Positions 1 to 11,917 of a DNA stretch of 64,000 bases are shown one piece after another (position 1 is the stretch's first letter; the number at the start of each line of letters is the position of its first letter). The notes beneath the pieces are model-generated. The model worked only from the letters and a program-made list of their open reading frames with translations, was not told the origin of the DNA and made no database searches. The DNA is taken from contig LNGK01000006.1 in the NCBI GenBank assembly GCA_001510575.1, positions 2,537,565 through 2,601,564 on the forward strand. The letters run 5' to 3'. Source of the DNA: Knoxdaviesia capensis. Taxonomy: Eukaryota; Ascomycota; Sordariomycetes; Microascales; Gondwanamycetaceae. The translations under genes were made by a program, and so were the position numbers.

Positions 1-1
1 G

Positions 2-1171
2 ATCGCCACCAAGAACATCTTGCTGGTCCCCGGAGCTGCGGTGGACCACCAGATATTTGCTCCCCCGACCATCGCCTTCAACCTGGTCAACTTCCTTTGC
101 CGGGCCGGATACCGGGTGTTTGTTTCTGTGCATCGTATATGCAATATCAAGGCGGCAAAAAACCACTGGACCACGTACGATACCAGAGAAGACCTGCGGG
201 CAGCGCTGGAAGCGATTCGAAAGCAGTTCCCCGACGGGAACCACGACGGCAAAGTCTACGTCATGGCACACTGCATGGGCAGTGTAGCGCTGGCGAGTGG
301 GCTGCTCACGGGCGACATCCCGGCATCCTGGATCTGGGGGCTCACATGCAGCCAAGTATTTATGAATCCAATCTGGACCAGTCTCAACATGATTAAGGCG
401 TCAGCTGGGCCGGTCCCATTGGATAAGTTGTACAAGCTTGCAGTTGGCGACTGGTTCGCGTGTTCCACCAGCCGGAACGACAGGCTGGTGGAGCGGGTGA
501 TCAATCAGATTCTCCGCTTTGTGCCTGTGGGGAGACACGAGCTGTGCAACAACACCAGTTGCCATCGTTGCACATTTATCTTTGGGCGGTGAGTGCACCA
601 CATGCATGGCGTGGGGGTTGTGGTTATGGCGGCGATGTGTGCTAATATATAGATAACATATATCAACCTCTGTCTTTCTTTTAGCTGCTGGAACCACCGA
701 AACTTGAACGAGGCCACACACTTGCAAATCGACCGGTTCTTCGGAGGTGTCAATATCACGCTTATGAACCTGCTTATGAAGCAGGGCTCCAAGGGACATG
801 TGATGAGCAACGCACCCGGGTACGCGGTGCTCGACACCGACCAGAACATCGAGCGGCTGCAGGGGATCCCCATCCACCTGTTTGTCGGCGAGGACAACAC
901 GGTGCTCTCGCCGGCGTCGACCGAGCGCACCTTCCAGCTGCTGTGTAGCAAGTTCGGCCCGGCCGGCCGGGACGGGAAGACGCGGTACCGGCGCACAGTG
1001 GTCACGGGGTACGGCCACCTCGACGGGTTCATTGGCCGCACGGCGTGGCGGGATGTGTACCCTGTCATCCTGCAGGAGGCCGATCGGATCACGCGTGGCG
1101 AGGCGTACACGTTTGTGGAGCCGCGGGACAGGTTTGCGCTGATGAAGGAAGACGGAGCTGTCCTGTACTAA
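2..1171 (+). CDS. C-terminal alpha/beta-hydrolase domain of a large oxidoreductase-like protein (5' partial)
   Basis: Two exons, 2-588 and 685-1171, separated by a 96-nt intron (donor GTGAGT at 589, acceptor TTTTAG ending 684) that keeps frame; the reading frame is open to the window edge, so the N-terminus is missing. Visible hydrolase features: a beta-strand plus oxyanion region near the start (LLVPGAAVDH), a nucleophile elbow AHCMGS in which the nucleophile position is Cys rather than Ser, an acidic-residue segment LFVGEDNTVLSP, and the catalytic-His motif GYGHLDGF near the C-terminus. This arrangement is known from the C-terminal half of fungal and actinobacterial GMC/cholesterol-oxidase-like proteins, where an FAD domain precedes a hydrolase domain. 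The FAD part would lie left of the window, so that assignment is inference. No signal peptide can be judged. Confidence 0.6.
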
Positions 1172-1342
1172 CGGAGCAGGTCTCTCCTCCCTCCTGCGCT
1201 TGGAGGATGGGGGTATTGTCTTTTTTATATCGGGAGTTTGTTGGGGATTGATTGATACCATTATTGAGTATTTCTAGTGAGGAGTATTATACAAGTTCTA
1301 TTCTAGACAAAAATGTACACTCCGTAGATGCGCGTTTATATC

Positions 1343-2636
1343 TTACAGGTAAATCATCTTGCGGTCGCGGTCGATCCCCCCGCGGAAAAACTCCTCAATG
1401 ATGACGCCACGGCGGATGGTCTGCTCCACAATTCCCTCGACGCTCTCGGGGTCGACGCGGCCGTACCAGATGCCCGCGCCGGCGAGGGGGTGCGGGGCGT
1501 CGGAGTCGGGCAGGCGCAGCGACGGCGGGAGGTAGAGGATGAGGTTTCCGGCGAATTTGTGGCCGCCGATGTGGCTGATCAGGCCGACCTGGGCGGCGGG
1601 CGACGATGACGACGACGACGACGTTTCGGAGTTGGGGGTGTGTGTAGCCGACGCAGTAGAAGAAGGTGGTGGTGGTGGTGGTGAGGAGGAGGCAGGCGCG
1701 GCGGTGTGTGGGGGAGTGTCGAGGACGGGGATGCCCGCCGTGGCGAGTTTGGCGCGGAACTCGGCTTGCAGGACGGGGCCGAGGATGCCGCAGCGCAGGT
1801 CGCGGGCGGTGTGGCCGCAGATGAGGACGAGGATGTGATCGAGCGGCACCGCGGCGGGGGGGAGAGGCTGTGCGTCCGGGCTGGCGGCCGGAGCCGGGCG
1901 GTAGTCCGCCGGGCGGGGCGACTTCGCGGTCAGGAAGGCGTGTGCGAAGGACCGCAGCGCCGCGGCGGTGTGCGGGAGCGCGGGGATGTAGGTGAAGGAT
2001 GGCAGGAGGTACACGGACGAGTAGTCGTGTGGGGCGTGCTGCGAGGCTGCGGTGGGGGAGGGTGGGAAGGATGCGTTGAGCACCGAGATGGGGTGATAGG
2101 GCTGGAAAAAAACTCGCCGGGCCGGGTTTGATCCGGGAGCTTCAGGTTAGCTTTCACGTCATGGGAAACAAGAAATCAGGTCACGGGAAACAAGAAAAAA
2201 CAAAGGCAAAGAGGGACGGGGGAGGCCATCTCACATCGAAGAACTCGCCCCCGCGCCCCACAACCGCGCGCAACCGCGCCGCCAGATTCTCCGTCTTCTC
2301 CCCACCGCCACCCTCCCCACCATCCTCAATCCGCGACGCCCACGTCCCCGCCGCCCCCGCACACACCAGCACATGCTCCATGTACGGCGGGATCACACGC
2401 GGCAGCGGCGACGTGCGGTCCAGCGGCGGCATGCTCGGGTCGGCCGGCACGGTCCCGCACGCGCAGGACGCGGGGGGGCATGTTGGTGTGGTCTGCAGCG
2501 GTGGCCGCCCGGCCCGCGGCGAGGCGGTGGTGGCGGTGCGTCGGGCGGCGGGTGTGGTGGACGCAGAGCGCGGGAGAGGCCGGTTGACAGCCCGGAGGGT
2601 CCGGGGGACTGTGCGGTGCGCGCTTGCAAACGCCAT
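1343..2636 (-). CDS. AIM32: Aim32/Apd1-family thioredoxin-like [2Fe-2S] protein
   Basis: Two exons on the minus strand, 2636-2235 and 2101-1343, with a 133-nt intron (donor GTGAGA, acceptor TTTTCCAG); 386 aa. The Arg-rich, acid-free first 50 residues look like a mitochondrial presequence. A CPxxxCxC motif (Cys53, 58, 60) follows, then the family core: Cys229 and Cys238 in CGHTARDLRC, and His311/His315 in HIGGH. In the Apd1/Aim32 family two Cys and two His coordinate a non-Rieske [2Fe-2S] cluster, and the C-x8-C and H-x3-H spacings fit. The exon joint GRGGEFFD/PYHPISVLNASF matches the family. A low-complexity Pro/Ser insert (about residues 270-300) separates Cys and His ligands. The leader directly before the ATG is A15 followed by C6. 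Yeast Aim32 is linked to mitochondrial redox quality control; that role here is by homology. Confidence 0.88.
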
Positions 2637-4015
2637 GGGGGGTTTTTTTTTTTTTTTGCGCGGTGGTTCGGTCTCCGGGTGGGAGAACCGGGGACGGACA
2701 AACACAGTTGATCGGATAGATAGCAATGTGGCAAGGAAAGGCTGGTTGAAACGAGAAAAGAAGAGAAAGAAATTCAATGACTGGCCAGGGGAAAAGGTCC
2801 GTACAGGAAAACGTCGCCTTCTAATTCTCGCCGAAGATGTTTCTCTCGAGCTTGATATCTGAGTCAAACACGTTGTGCGTGTGCGTGTGTGTGTGTTTGG
2901 AAGAAGAAAAAAAGAGGACGACGCCCGGAAATCCAAAATGCACGAGCTGAACGTCGGCTGTGGACCCCGAAAAAAACCCGCCGCTGCTGCTATCTTATTT
3001 CCGCAGATTTGGCGCACGCGCCGGATGACGAACGACGGCGGCTATAGCCGCGCGGAACCGCGGATCCCCGATGGGAAAATCGCCGATGCTGAATATTTTT
3101 TATCTCGGTGTCGGAGAGAATGAAGCTTGTCCAGGAGAGGCAAATTTATTTATATATCTTGATAGAGCAAACGTGTTTCACTCGGCCATTAATTTCCGCA
3201 CCAGGACCAGCAAGTTCCGCCTTTTCACAAAGCAAGCACCTCCATTTTCTTGGAAATACACTCGGCCCTGGCCCAGGCTCAGTAAGTAAGTCCCCGAAGC
3301 CATCTTGAAGCGTCTTTTCCACACCATCGCAAAGTTCGGAGTGGTCCATATGCAATGGAATGTCATGTATTTCGTCTGCTATGTCCCAGCTCTCTCATCA
3401 CGAATATACCATGTTCGCGCTTCCCAAAATATCTACCGTGTGCACCTCCTCCATACAGCAGTACTCCCATCTTCGGCAGCACAGACACCGGCTTCAACAC
3501 TTCACTTCTCTCCCACCATCCACTACCCTTCACACACAAGCATGCTATGGTGAACCACCTGTAATTCGCTCGCACCTTTCGCACACAAGCACAAACACGC
3601 AATACCCCAAGCAGAAAAGGAAAAAATGATAAAAACGTCTCAATGCACACCACATCCGAAAATGGATAATAATAATAATAAAAAGCGAACCCGAGAAGAA
3701 GGATGAGATGTCGGAAACCCAATCAACAAAACAATCTGCGCTGGGACTCTAGAAACCAGAAAGGCCAAACAAACTCATGTAGCCACACTGAGGAAAAGAA
3801 CACAAACAGAGAGACAGGAAAAAGGAAAAGAGACAGTAGAGTCCAAAGTCTAGTCAAGACATGCGGGCGAAGAGCAAATGCAGCGGGAAACTCGATCTAC
3901 ACAGACCTCACACAAGAAAAAAGAAGAAAAAAAAGCCCGCTATGAGATGATATATAGGGAAGGATGAAGGAACCCCAGCTGTTAAAGAACCGTATCCTTC
4001 TTTCACACGACAGAA
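2637..4015. other. Intergenic, AIM32 promoter side / downstream of AVT3-like gene
   Basis: No coding exon can be supported. The stretch holds a T15 run at 2643-2657 (A15 in the AIM32 leader), a short GT-rich run near 2876-2896 and an A-rich segment (about 3600-3960) that probably contains the 3' untranslated region of the downstream minus-strand transporter gene. Confidence 0.6.
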
Positions 4016-6423
4016 TCAGCTGTGGCCACCACTGTTGTCATGGCAGTACCGCGGCAGATTCGGCCCTGAGGGCGCGGCGGCCCAGCTCGCCACCGTCAGG
4101 CTCGTCGTGTACGCCATGGCAATGAATCCAAACACGCAGAGGGCGATATCGGACGCCCTCCACAGCGCGTTGCGGGCCACGGCACGGAAGTGGAGCATGG
4201 GCTATCGGTGCAAGAGCAAAAGTGGTTAGCTGGTGGCTGAAGATTTGAAAGAAAATACACGTGGACAGAATTACTCACAGGATAGATGTAGACCAGCGGA
4301 ATGCACGCAAAGTTTCCAACCAGCGCCACAAACTTGTCCAGATTGTCTGCACCCAGCCAGGCAATCGTGGCGCACAGCGCAACCACAAAGAAGCGGTACA
4401 CGTTCTTCTGCCACTTGATGTACGGATTGTACTTGCCGCTGCGCGTGAACAGCGCATTCTCCGTGATACGGATGGCCGGGAAGATCTGCAGCGGCGTCGA
4501 CAGCAGAATGGCCACCGAGTACAGCAGCTGCACCGTGTTGACCAGCCGGTTGTCCTGCGGCAGGTTGAGCAGCACCACCGTCTCGGTGTGCGAGCCGTAC
4601 GCCGCGTACGACACCGCGCCCATCGTCACAAACAGCACCGTGATGATCACCATCACCCCGAACATCACCTTGGGGAACTTGCTCGGCTGGCGCATCGACT
4701 CCTGGATGGGGATGATTAGCCCTATGCCCTCAAAGGTGAAGATGGCCGTGCCGATAAACAGCGTCCAGTCCTTCTGGTTGAACTGGATAATGTCCGCGAG
4801 TCCCTTGGTGCTGAGAGTCAGAATGTCATAGTAGAAAAGGTACGCAAGGCCGATGAGGATGAAGGCGTCGGCAATAAGGGCGGTGAACCCAAGCTTGCCG
4901 ATATCGCGAAGCAGGGAAAACGGAAGGAAGATGATCATCTGGATGATGATCAGCACGCTAACATCGATGTATGTCGCGCAGTCGGTCACGGCGAGGATGA
5001 AGGCCTGCAGGTTCTCGGCGGTAAACACAATGTAGGCGGCAACGAAGCCGATCTGGCTGATGACCACCGACGACAGAATCAACGACCGCATCCACGAACC
5101 GTACAGCTTGCCGCCAATGTCTCCAAACGATCCGACAACCTTCAGGCGCGTCGTCACCAGCAGCACGAAGCAGTAGTAGCTGAGAGCCGCCACAAACAGA
5201 AGAACCAGGTTGCTGAAAAGCATGCCTCCGTTCAGATACGCGCGAGGCAGGAACAGCACGCCCGTTCCGACGAACGACTTGAGCAGCAGCAGCGCCGCTG
5301 TCATCGGGCTATTGTTGCCGCTGCCACCCCTCTCCTTGCGTCTCCGCTTGCGGCGAGACGGGGTAAGCAGGGCACTGTCCTCCATCGGTTCGCGGTCGTC
5401 GTCGCTACCGTCGGTATCATCGTAATCCTGATGTTCGTACGAATCGAAAAGGTCGTCGTCACCAGACGAGAAGTATTCGCCGGGCTCCAGGGCCTCGTCG
5501 TCTTCCTCAAGCTCTTCACCAGCGAAGTGGCCGTACAGAGAGAGGAACTCAAGAAAGCTCGACGTCAGAATCTTAGGCTGCACGCCCGCAGCGGCCGAGC
5601 CCGAGGCCTCGCCGGTTTCAGGGCCGCCGCCGGGGCGCGGGTTGACCGACGGGCTGCGTGCAGCACGACGGACAAAGTTGCGGCGGAAGCCACCGGGCAC
5701 TTTGATGGAGCTGATATCGAGTTCGGCGTTCTCAGGCTCGGGGCGCAGATCCGTGAAGCTCTTACGGCGTCGGGAACGCGAACGGGCCTCGGCCTCCTCG
5801 GACCAGCGGTAAATCGGCCGTGTAACATCTCCACCCTGGAGTTTGAGGCTGGAGAACTCTTCGTCATCGTCGTCGGTGGCTTCGGCGGGACTTTTGCCCT
5901 TGGAGTGCTTGACGGGGCCGGACGAAGTGTCGGATGCTACGCCATCAGACGGTAGGACAAGGTGACGACGAACGATCTCGGGGTCTTCGTAAGCGCCAGA
6001 GACGGTAGCAAGGCGGGAGCGGGAGTCGAACGAGCCGTAGTTGGTCGGGGTAAGGATGTTATGGGTAAAGGGAGAGCTGGTCCGCGGGGGAGGGGTTTCT
6101 ATACGCGGGGGAGTTCCATGCATCGGGGGCGACGACCCGGTGTGAGCGGAAAGCGCGGCAGCAAGAGCCGAAGTGCCGGGGCCGGAGGTGCTGAAGCCGG
6201 CGCCGGACGGCAGCGGGGTGAGGCTGCCCGAGTTGGAATCGTCGGCATTTCGGGCGGTTCCGTTGCGGAACGGAGGAGTGCTCGAGGGATACGACGGAAT
6301 CGGGGAGGCAAGCCGAGCTATCGAGGAAGCTCTCGGCATAGATCCGGCAATGCTGGCGGATCGATCGCGAGCAAATGCACCACCGGGGATCGGAGACGAT
6401 CCCGGCTCAGGGATGAACGACAT
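4016..6423 (-). CDS. AVT3: Vacuolar amino acid transporter, AVT3/AVT4 type (Aa_trans family)
   Basis: Two exons, 6423-4279 and 4201-4016, joined across a 77-nt intron (donor GTGAGT at 4278, acceptor GATAG); 776 aa. Residues 1-373 are a hydrophilic, Ser/Pro/Asp-rich N-terminal extension. From Met374 (PMTAALLLLKSF) to about residue 760 there are around 11 hydrophobic membrane segments with Aa_trans hallmarks: SFVGTGVLFLPRAY in TM1 and FTFEGIGLIIPIQESMR in the middle. The last exon supplies the final membrane helix and a short tail. Yeast Avt3/Avt4 export neutral amino acids from the vacuole by proton coupling and carry similarly long N-termini; substrate and direction here are inferred from that family. 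Without the small 3' intron the frame reads into nonsense sequence, so the spliced end is preferred. Confidence 0.88.
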
Positions 6424-9400
6424 GATAAAGGATGAAGTCGGCTGATGTGGGAATGATACGCGTGGTGATGTTTGACGAAACGAATGTCCAGAGTCACAGG
6501 AAGGTGTTCAAGGCCGAGCAAAGGGAACGAGGGGCGGTAGTTTTGATATAATCGAGGCTAAATAGCCATCGATAGTGGTGTGGTGTGGTGCGGTTTGCGG
6601 CTGGTAGTGACAGACAACGGAACGTATTGTGCTCCTCACTCAAATTGTACTGATGAGCAAAACAAGAAGAAAGCAAGGAAGCCAAAAAGGTCAAGTATGC
6701 TGAAATCGAAATATGAACGGAAAAGAGTCAAGAGCAAAAGCGAAAAACCAGGAACGGCCAGGATGCGATGATCGATCACACGACGGGGTTTTATTTTCAG
6801 CTTGGAGGATATGGCAAAACACACTGGTTGTAAATGTATATAGTGGCGAAGCCTGGTGCTAGTAGCGGAAAGACAAAAAGAGAGAAAAGGGTGAAAAGGT
6901 TCAGAAATGAAGAGCGGAAGAGGACGCCGGAGTCGAGAAAACGAAGCAACCCGGGCGGCGAATTGGAACGGGAGAAAAAGACGCGCAAAGCTGGAGCAGA
7001 AGCGCCGTGGATGAAATCGTGAATCCAACAGGTGAGGGAAGAAAGATGGAAAGAGAAGCAAGCAAGCTCGTCTTGCGTCGGTGTTGCCGAATACACACAA
7101 AAACAGCGCGAAACAGCGTAGTCAGCAAGAAACGTGAGAGGGACCTGTTCTTTTTTTGCTGGGCGGGTTTTTTGGTTTTTTGGGGGGGAGGGGCGGGTGC
7201 TGGATGCCTATTTTGGCTAGCCGGCAAGAACTGTGGCACTTTTCAAGCAAAAGGTCCTTCTGGGTTTAAACGTTTAAACGTCCTGGTTCATTAAATCTTG
7301 CCTTCACGAAATCTCGGCGTCATGCTGGTCTGAGTTGGCTTTTTTGTTTTTATTTTTATTTTTCTATTACGCCGCCTCCCGTCAGGTGGCTGATCACGAG
7401 AATTCTTTCTGCCCGCACATACCGCTTTTTTCAAGCGCCTTCGATCTCGAGGAGGAAGTCCCCGTTGTGTGACTGGACCACCAAAGTTACGAGCCGGTCT
7501 TAAACGACGCACCTCTGTCAGCCTCTGCGCGGCCCTCATAAAGATCCTGAAGCTTGAAACCGCTTGTGGGGGTAGTGCGTGGGGAACACCCGATCGTGCT
7601 ATCACTCCGCCAGCCGGTCCACCAAGCAGCGGCTATTCCAGAGTTTAGCTATCTCAACGGACAACCTCCCCATCGCCTACAGGCCAAACTCCGAGTTCTT
7701 TCTTTCTCAACCTCAGATCCTCTCGCCTTAAAGCTGGTGGTGTATGCACAGGCACGGCGAACGGTGAAGCTCATGTATCCCCTGTATCTTGGTCGCTTTA
7801 CGGCTTCCTGTTTAGGTGAAATCCACACAGCAAACGGGGCCGTCTCCGTTTTGGCCAGGCGAAGTGGCTGGAGTGAGCACGGCTCAGCGCAGGTACGGGC
7901 TTCTTTCGTTGAAACACCCCCCACACTTCGTCATACCGCGACAGGGCCTCTCAGGGAGGGGGGCTGGTGGAGAGGCATACGGTACATATTCCTATGACAA
8001 CATAGCGAGGATTGAGTGCTGCCTGCTGGGTGGTACTCCCCAAAGGTCTGCGTCAAAAGAACCCTGGGATTAATCCACGGAAATCCTCTCGATGGACATA
8101 TCTTGCCGTGAATGATTCTGGTCGAACACATGCTCGCTAACTGGACGAGCAGATGAATCATGTCGAGTGATACTTGTAGAATTTTCTTCTTCCTTTCCTC
8201 CCACCGTTGAGTGATATAAATTTTCAATGTCATTTGAAGGGACAACTCAGCTCTGCTCTATGTGTTGCGAGTCTCCGTTTCGACCGATTGAGAGTCGAGG
8301 ATGGAGACACAATTTCTCTAGCTTAACTCCGCCACGGTTTTATGGATCCATATTAGCATCTGACATGTAAGTTATTAACAGCACACAGACTCGAAACCTT
8401 CGCAGATAGGTTCCTAGTCATCAAATAGTGTTCGTACCTTCACCAACTCGGTGATTGACAGAAAAAAAATGATAATCCTGGATTTCTGGTTCCATGTATG
8501 TGTCAGTCCATGTGGTGGCCTGGCCAGACACGGCTTAAAATTCTCTTTTGTGGACCCGTACTCCGGGGACAAGATTGTGAAGATGTCGAGGGAAGTCCGA
8601 TAAGGGTCTGAAGGCGAGACTAAACAGTGCTCAAGTTTCCACATACTTCTTCTCCCAGCTCTCTGAGAATGGCAACGCACTGCTCATAGATCCAGAAAAC
8701 TCCACGTAGTCTAATACTTAGAATATTTGGCTCATTGCTGGCCCAGATATACGTACGATCAGTCCGATTGCTATTTTGTGACTGCCGGAGTCGCGACTGT
8801 TCGAAAGCAACACCAGATCGTCAACGGCACCTTGGGTCGCACGAGGTGGTGTTGACTGTGCTTGCTTGGTTCGTTATGATAACGCGCTCCTGAGCACGGT
8901 TGCTGACGTGCAACTCGGTTATGGGCCGCCCCTGAAAATTATTCAGGTCTTGACTAAGGTTCTGCTCATCATGTTGCTCTGCTGAGATTCTAGTTGGCTG
9001 ATACGTGTGCTTCAAGATGGCTAATACGTGAGGCCATCTGCTCCATGCGAGTAGTTAGACCCAGAAAGGAATTTTAGAAAAGGTAAGGGCAAAGACAAAA
9101 CGAGAACCTCTTTCTGAAACACATCTACAGTACATCCAGCAGCCATGAAGAGAAATAGAAGTTCATATGGTTTGAATGAAGGAGAGAGGTTCGGAGCATA
9201 ACAACCGTCACTCCCCCAAGGAAAAGAAGATGCATCGCCAGTATTCCCTGCTCCTGTCTATGCATAAAGGAAAGCAACACGACAAAGCATTGCCTTTCTA
9301 GATATCAAGAAGCAACCACCCAAAAAGAAAAGAAAAAAACGCCATGCAACCTCTAACTAGAATATTAGCAGGCGCTGTAACCAAAACGCAACGGTCTTAC

Positions 9401-9524
9401 TCAAACACACACCATTGAGGGGGGCAAGAAGCCCCGAGAGAAATACACAGATGTTGTACACAGCAGTTGCATGCCCAAGAAGCAGCATTCACAGCAGCGG
9501 CTCCCAGTATCATGTCGCCGAGTT
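6424..9524. other. 3.1-kb intergenic region
   Basis: Lies upstream of the AVT3-like gene and downstream of TIM22. The first kilobase is rich in purine/pyrimidine-biased sequence with several homopolymer runs. A doubled GTTTAAAC palindrome sits at 7264-7279. The open frame at 7554-7997 shows no recognisable domain or codon-like pattern and is not called. Nothing else identifiable. Confidence 0.55.
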
Positions 9525-10273
9525 CTACTCCTCCTCCTTCGGACTCCGCATCCACGCGTCAATCGCCACGCCAAACGCCGCAAACGCCGCGCACCCGCTC
9601 AGCGCCGCCATGGGCCCGCCGTTGCGCGATATTATGCCGCCGGTGACACAGCCCGCCACGGCGCTGTTCGTCAGGTCGTTGCGGCCGCGGAAGCCCTCGA
9701 TGCCGCACTCGATGCCGGCGTACAGCGCGCCGAGCCGGCCGAAACTCTTCGCCGACGAGTACGATCGCGCGCCCATGTCTTTGAAGCCGTGCACAAGCTG
9801 CTGCCGTAGCGGCATCGACGAAATCGCTGTCTGCGTGCCGCCAACTGTGTGGTAGGGAGTGTCGTAGGCCATCTATAAATAATGCGGCGTACGAGGTTAG
9901 TATACTCCGGGACAGCATAGCAGTACGGATATAATCAGGGCTGTGTGGGGGGGCGTATCGCCGGGAAACAGCACCACTGTGGATAGACGTACCGAAGCCA
10001 TGAACATGCCGAAGAGACCACCCATTCCAAATCCCATAACTCCCGACAAGATGCCCTTGGTTATGCAGTTGTTCATCGCGTTTTCCATCTAAACGGACAC
10101 TAAGTTAGCCATCTATGCCGGCGCAAGCATTTACACGCACCCTGGGTTTTCTCCAAAAGAAAACATACTGCTTGCTCCATGGCCTTCTGCTGTTCTTCGG
10201 GCGTGCCGCCCGTCATGCCGCCGAAGCCGCCAAACGACGACACGCCGGAGCCGGGGGGTCGCGGGAAATTCAT
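9525..10273 (-). CDS. TIM22: Mitochondrial inner-membrane carrier translocase subunit Tim22
   Basis: Three minus-strand exons: 10273-10169, 10088-9993 and 9872-9525 (introns of 80 and 120 nt, donors GTATGT and GTACGT, acceptors TTTAG and TATAG), giving 182 aa, the usual fungal length. The N-terminus is Gly-rich with TPEEQQKAMEQA. Hydrophobic helices carry the Tim17/22/23 glycine pattern (SGVMGFGMGGLFGMFMAS, AGCVTGGIISRNGG). Cys43 and Cys142 match the conserved disulfide pair described in yeast Tim22 (Cys42/Cys141). Tim22 forms the channel that inserts carrier proteins into the inner membrane. All exon joints are in phase. It is divergent from the AMPK beta gene. Confidence 0.93.
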
Positions 10274-11917
10274 CGTGATAGCTGTCGATATATGCGTGTA
10301 TGGGGTTCGTTATTGCGTGAGATTTGTCTGCGGGTGAGATGGAATGATGTCTCTTCTAGAGAAGATGTTTCGAGGAGGGAAGGAGGGAAAGCCTGGCGTG
10401 GATGGTTGTTCTGTTGAAGGTTGTCCTTGTGGAAGCTTGGCCTCCCAGCTTCTGACAAGCCTCTAAAAAATTTCGTTTGTCGCGTTCTGGGTCTTATCGA
10501 TAAGCCCGGCTGAGTCAGCCAGACTAGGAGCATCTGGGGTTCAAGTGGTCTTTCTTCTTTGCCTCTTCCATTCACCATTCAGAATCATCTCCATTCACCT
10601 TTATAGATCAAGTTTCACAACATCTCAACCTCTCCAAGCCAGACTTCACAGGATTGTGTGGACTTACATTGCTCAAGCCTTGTGTTACACCTAATTTTCA
10701 GTCTTCAATTTCATCTTCCGTCAAATACCAAGATCCTATATATACCCACATCCTCTCTTGAATGATTGGTTAGTATGGCCTTTGGTGATCTTTGAGCCCC
10801 GCCCTCAGCATTATCGTCTCCCATTCCAGCAAGGAAGTAAAAGGCTCAAAAGTCATTGCCTTCAGATATCTTTCTTATACTAGCTATCTATGATTTTATA
10901 AAGATAAACTAGTGGCAGTATTATTGGAATATATCTATGCCTTTCTCTCTACACTAACGAAGGCAAGTTCATTACACCAAAAACTCTTGTGGATATCGAG
11001 GGTTGTCCTGTGCTTACTCCGGTACAGGGCCACATCGTCTCTTCTTCACCCACTGTCGATCCCACTAGCCCACCTCGTAGATGAAGGCCAGGCCCCATGA
11101 TCACAGATTCCGCCCAGTCAAGCACAATCCCATTCTTGTGACAACATAGCACATGTCCCACCACCCCCATCGAAACATCCATCCTACATACTACCCTTGC
11201 ATGATCACTCTCCTCCCATTGCCCCTTCGTGTCGTGGATTATTCAGATACAGGCTCAATAGATAGTGGACTGCCCTCTGATTACCCCGTCTGCACCTCTA
11301 CGGCAGAGCCTCAACTCTCTCTCCCATCATTGCACGAATCGTTTGCACCTCAGGTGGGGAAGTCCTGCACAGGATAGTTGATCCGGCGTCCTTTGGGTGG
11401 CCTCTTCGGGAGAAGGACAGCCTTCTTCTGCATTGGCCAGTGGCCACTGGACTCCTCGGTCGGGATCGGATCCCAGCAGGGCTCTCAGTGCATTAGTCTC
11501 CTCTCACAATTTCCCTCCATCCGCCTATTTCCCCAGTGAGGAACAGCCCCAAAGCCCATCTCCATACATACTGTACTCGCAGAACATCCCCTAGACTAAC
11601 TGGCATCACTGGTGGTGAACAGCCAAATCACATCGTTCGTTCCGTTATCAACACCACCCAATTGTTCCACCGAGACCGAAGCACCCGAAGCAACAGTCCC
11701 GCCGATCGTCGCACCACCGTTATCGGCCTGAACCCTCGCCTTTTCATTCTCTTCGAGCAAATCGGGATATCGCTCCCTTACCCACATCCCCAAGTCGTTT
11801 GATCCTAGGAAAAAGGGGAGCGGGCCTATTGCGTTCTATCCCAATTTTACGGAACCCCGCGCACGCCTCCACCCTCACACACCGTCTTCCGGCCATTGCA
11901 TTTTATCGTCGGGCCCA
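10274..11917. other. Divergent intergenic region TIM22 / AMPK beta
   Basis: 1.6 kb between two divergently transcribed genes, so it should hold both promoters. Short open frames occur on both strands, but none has a recognisable protein signature. No repeat or RNA gene seen. Confidence 0.55.

Noticed and set aside
7554..7997. 147-codon open frame
   Set aside because: No domain, no splice or codon pattern, and overlapping frames on the other strand are similarly open.
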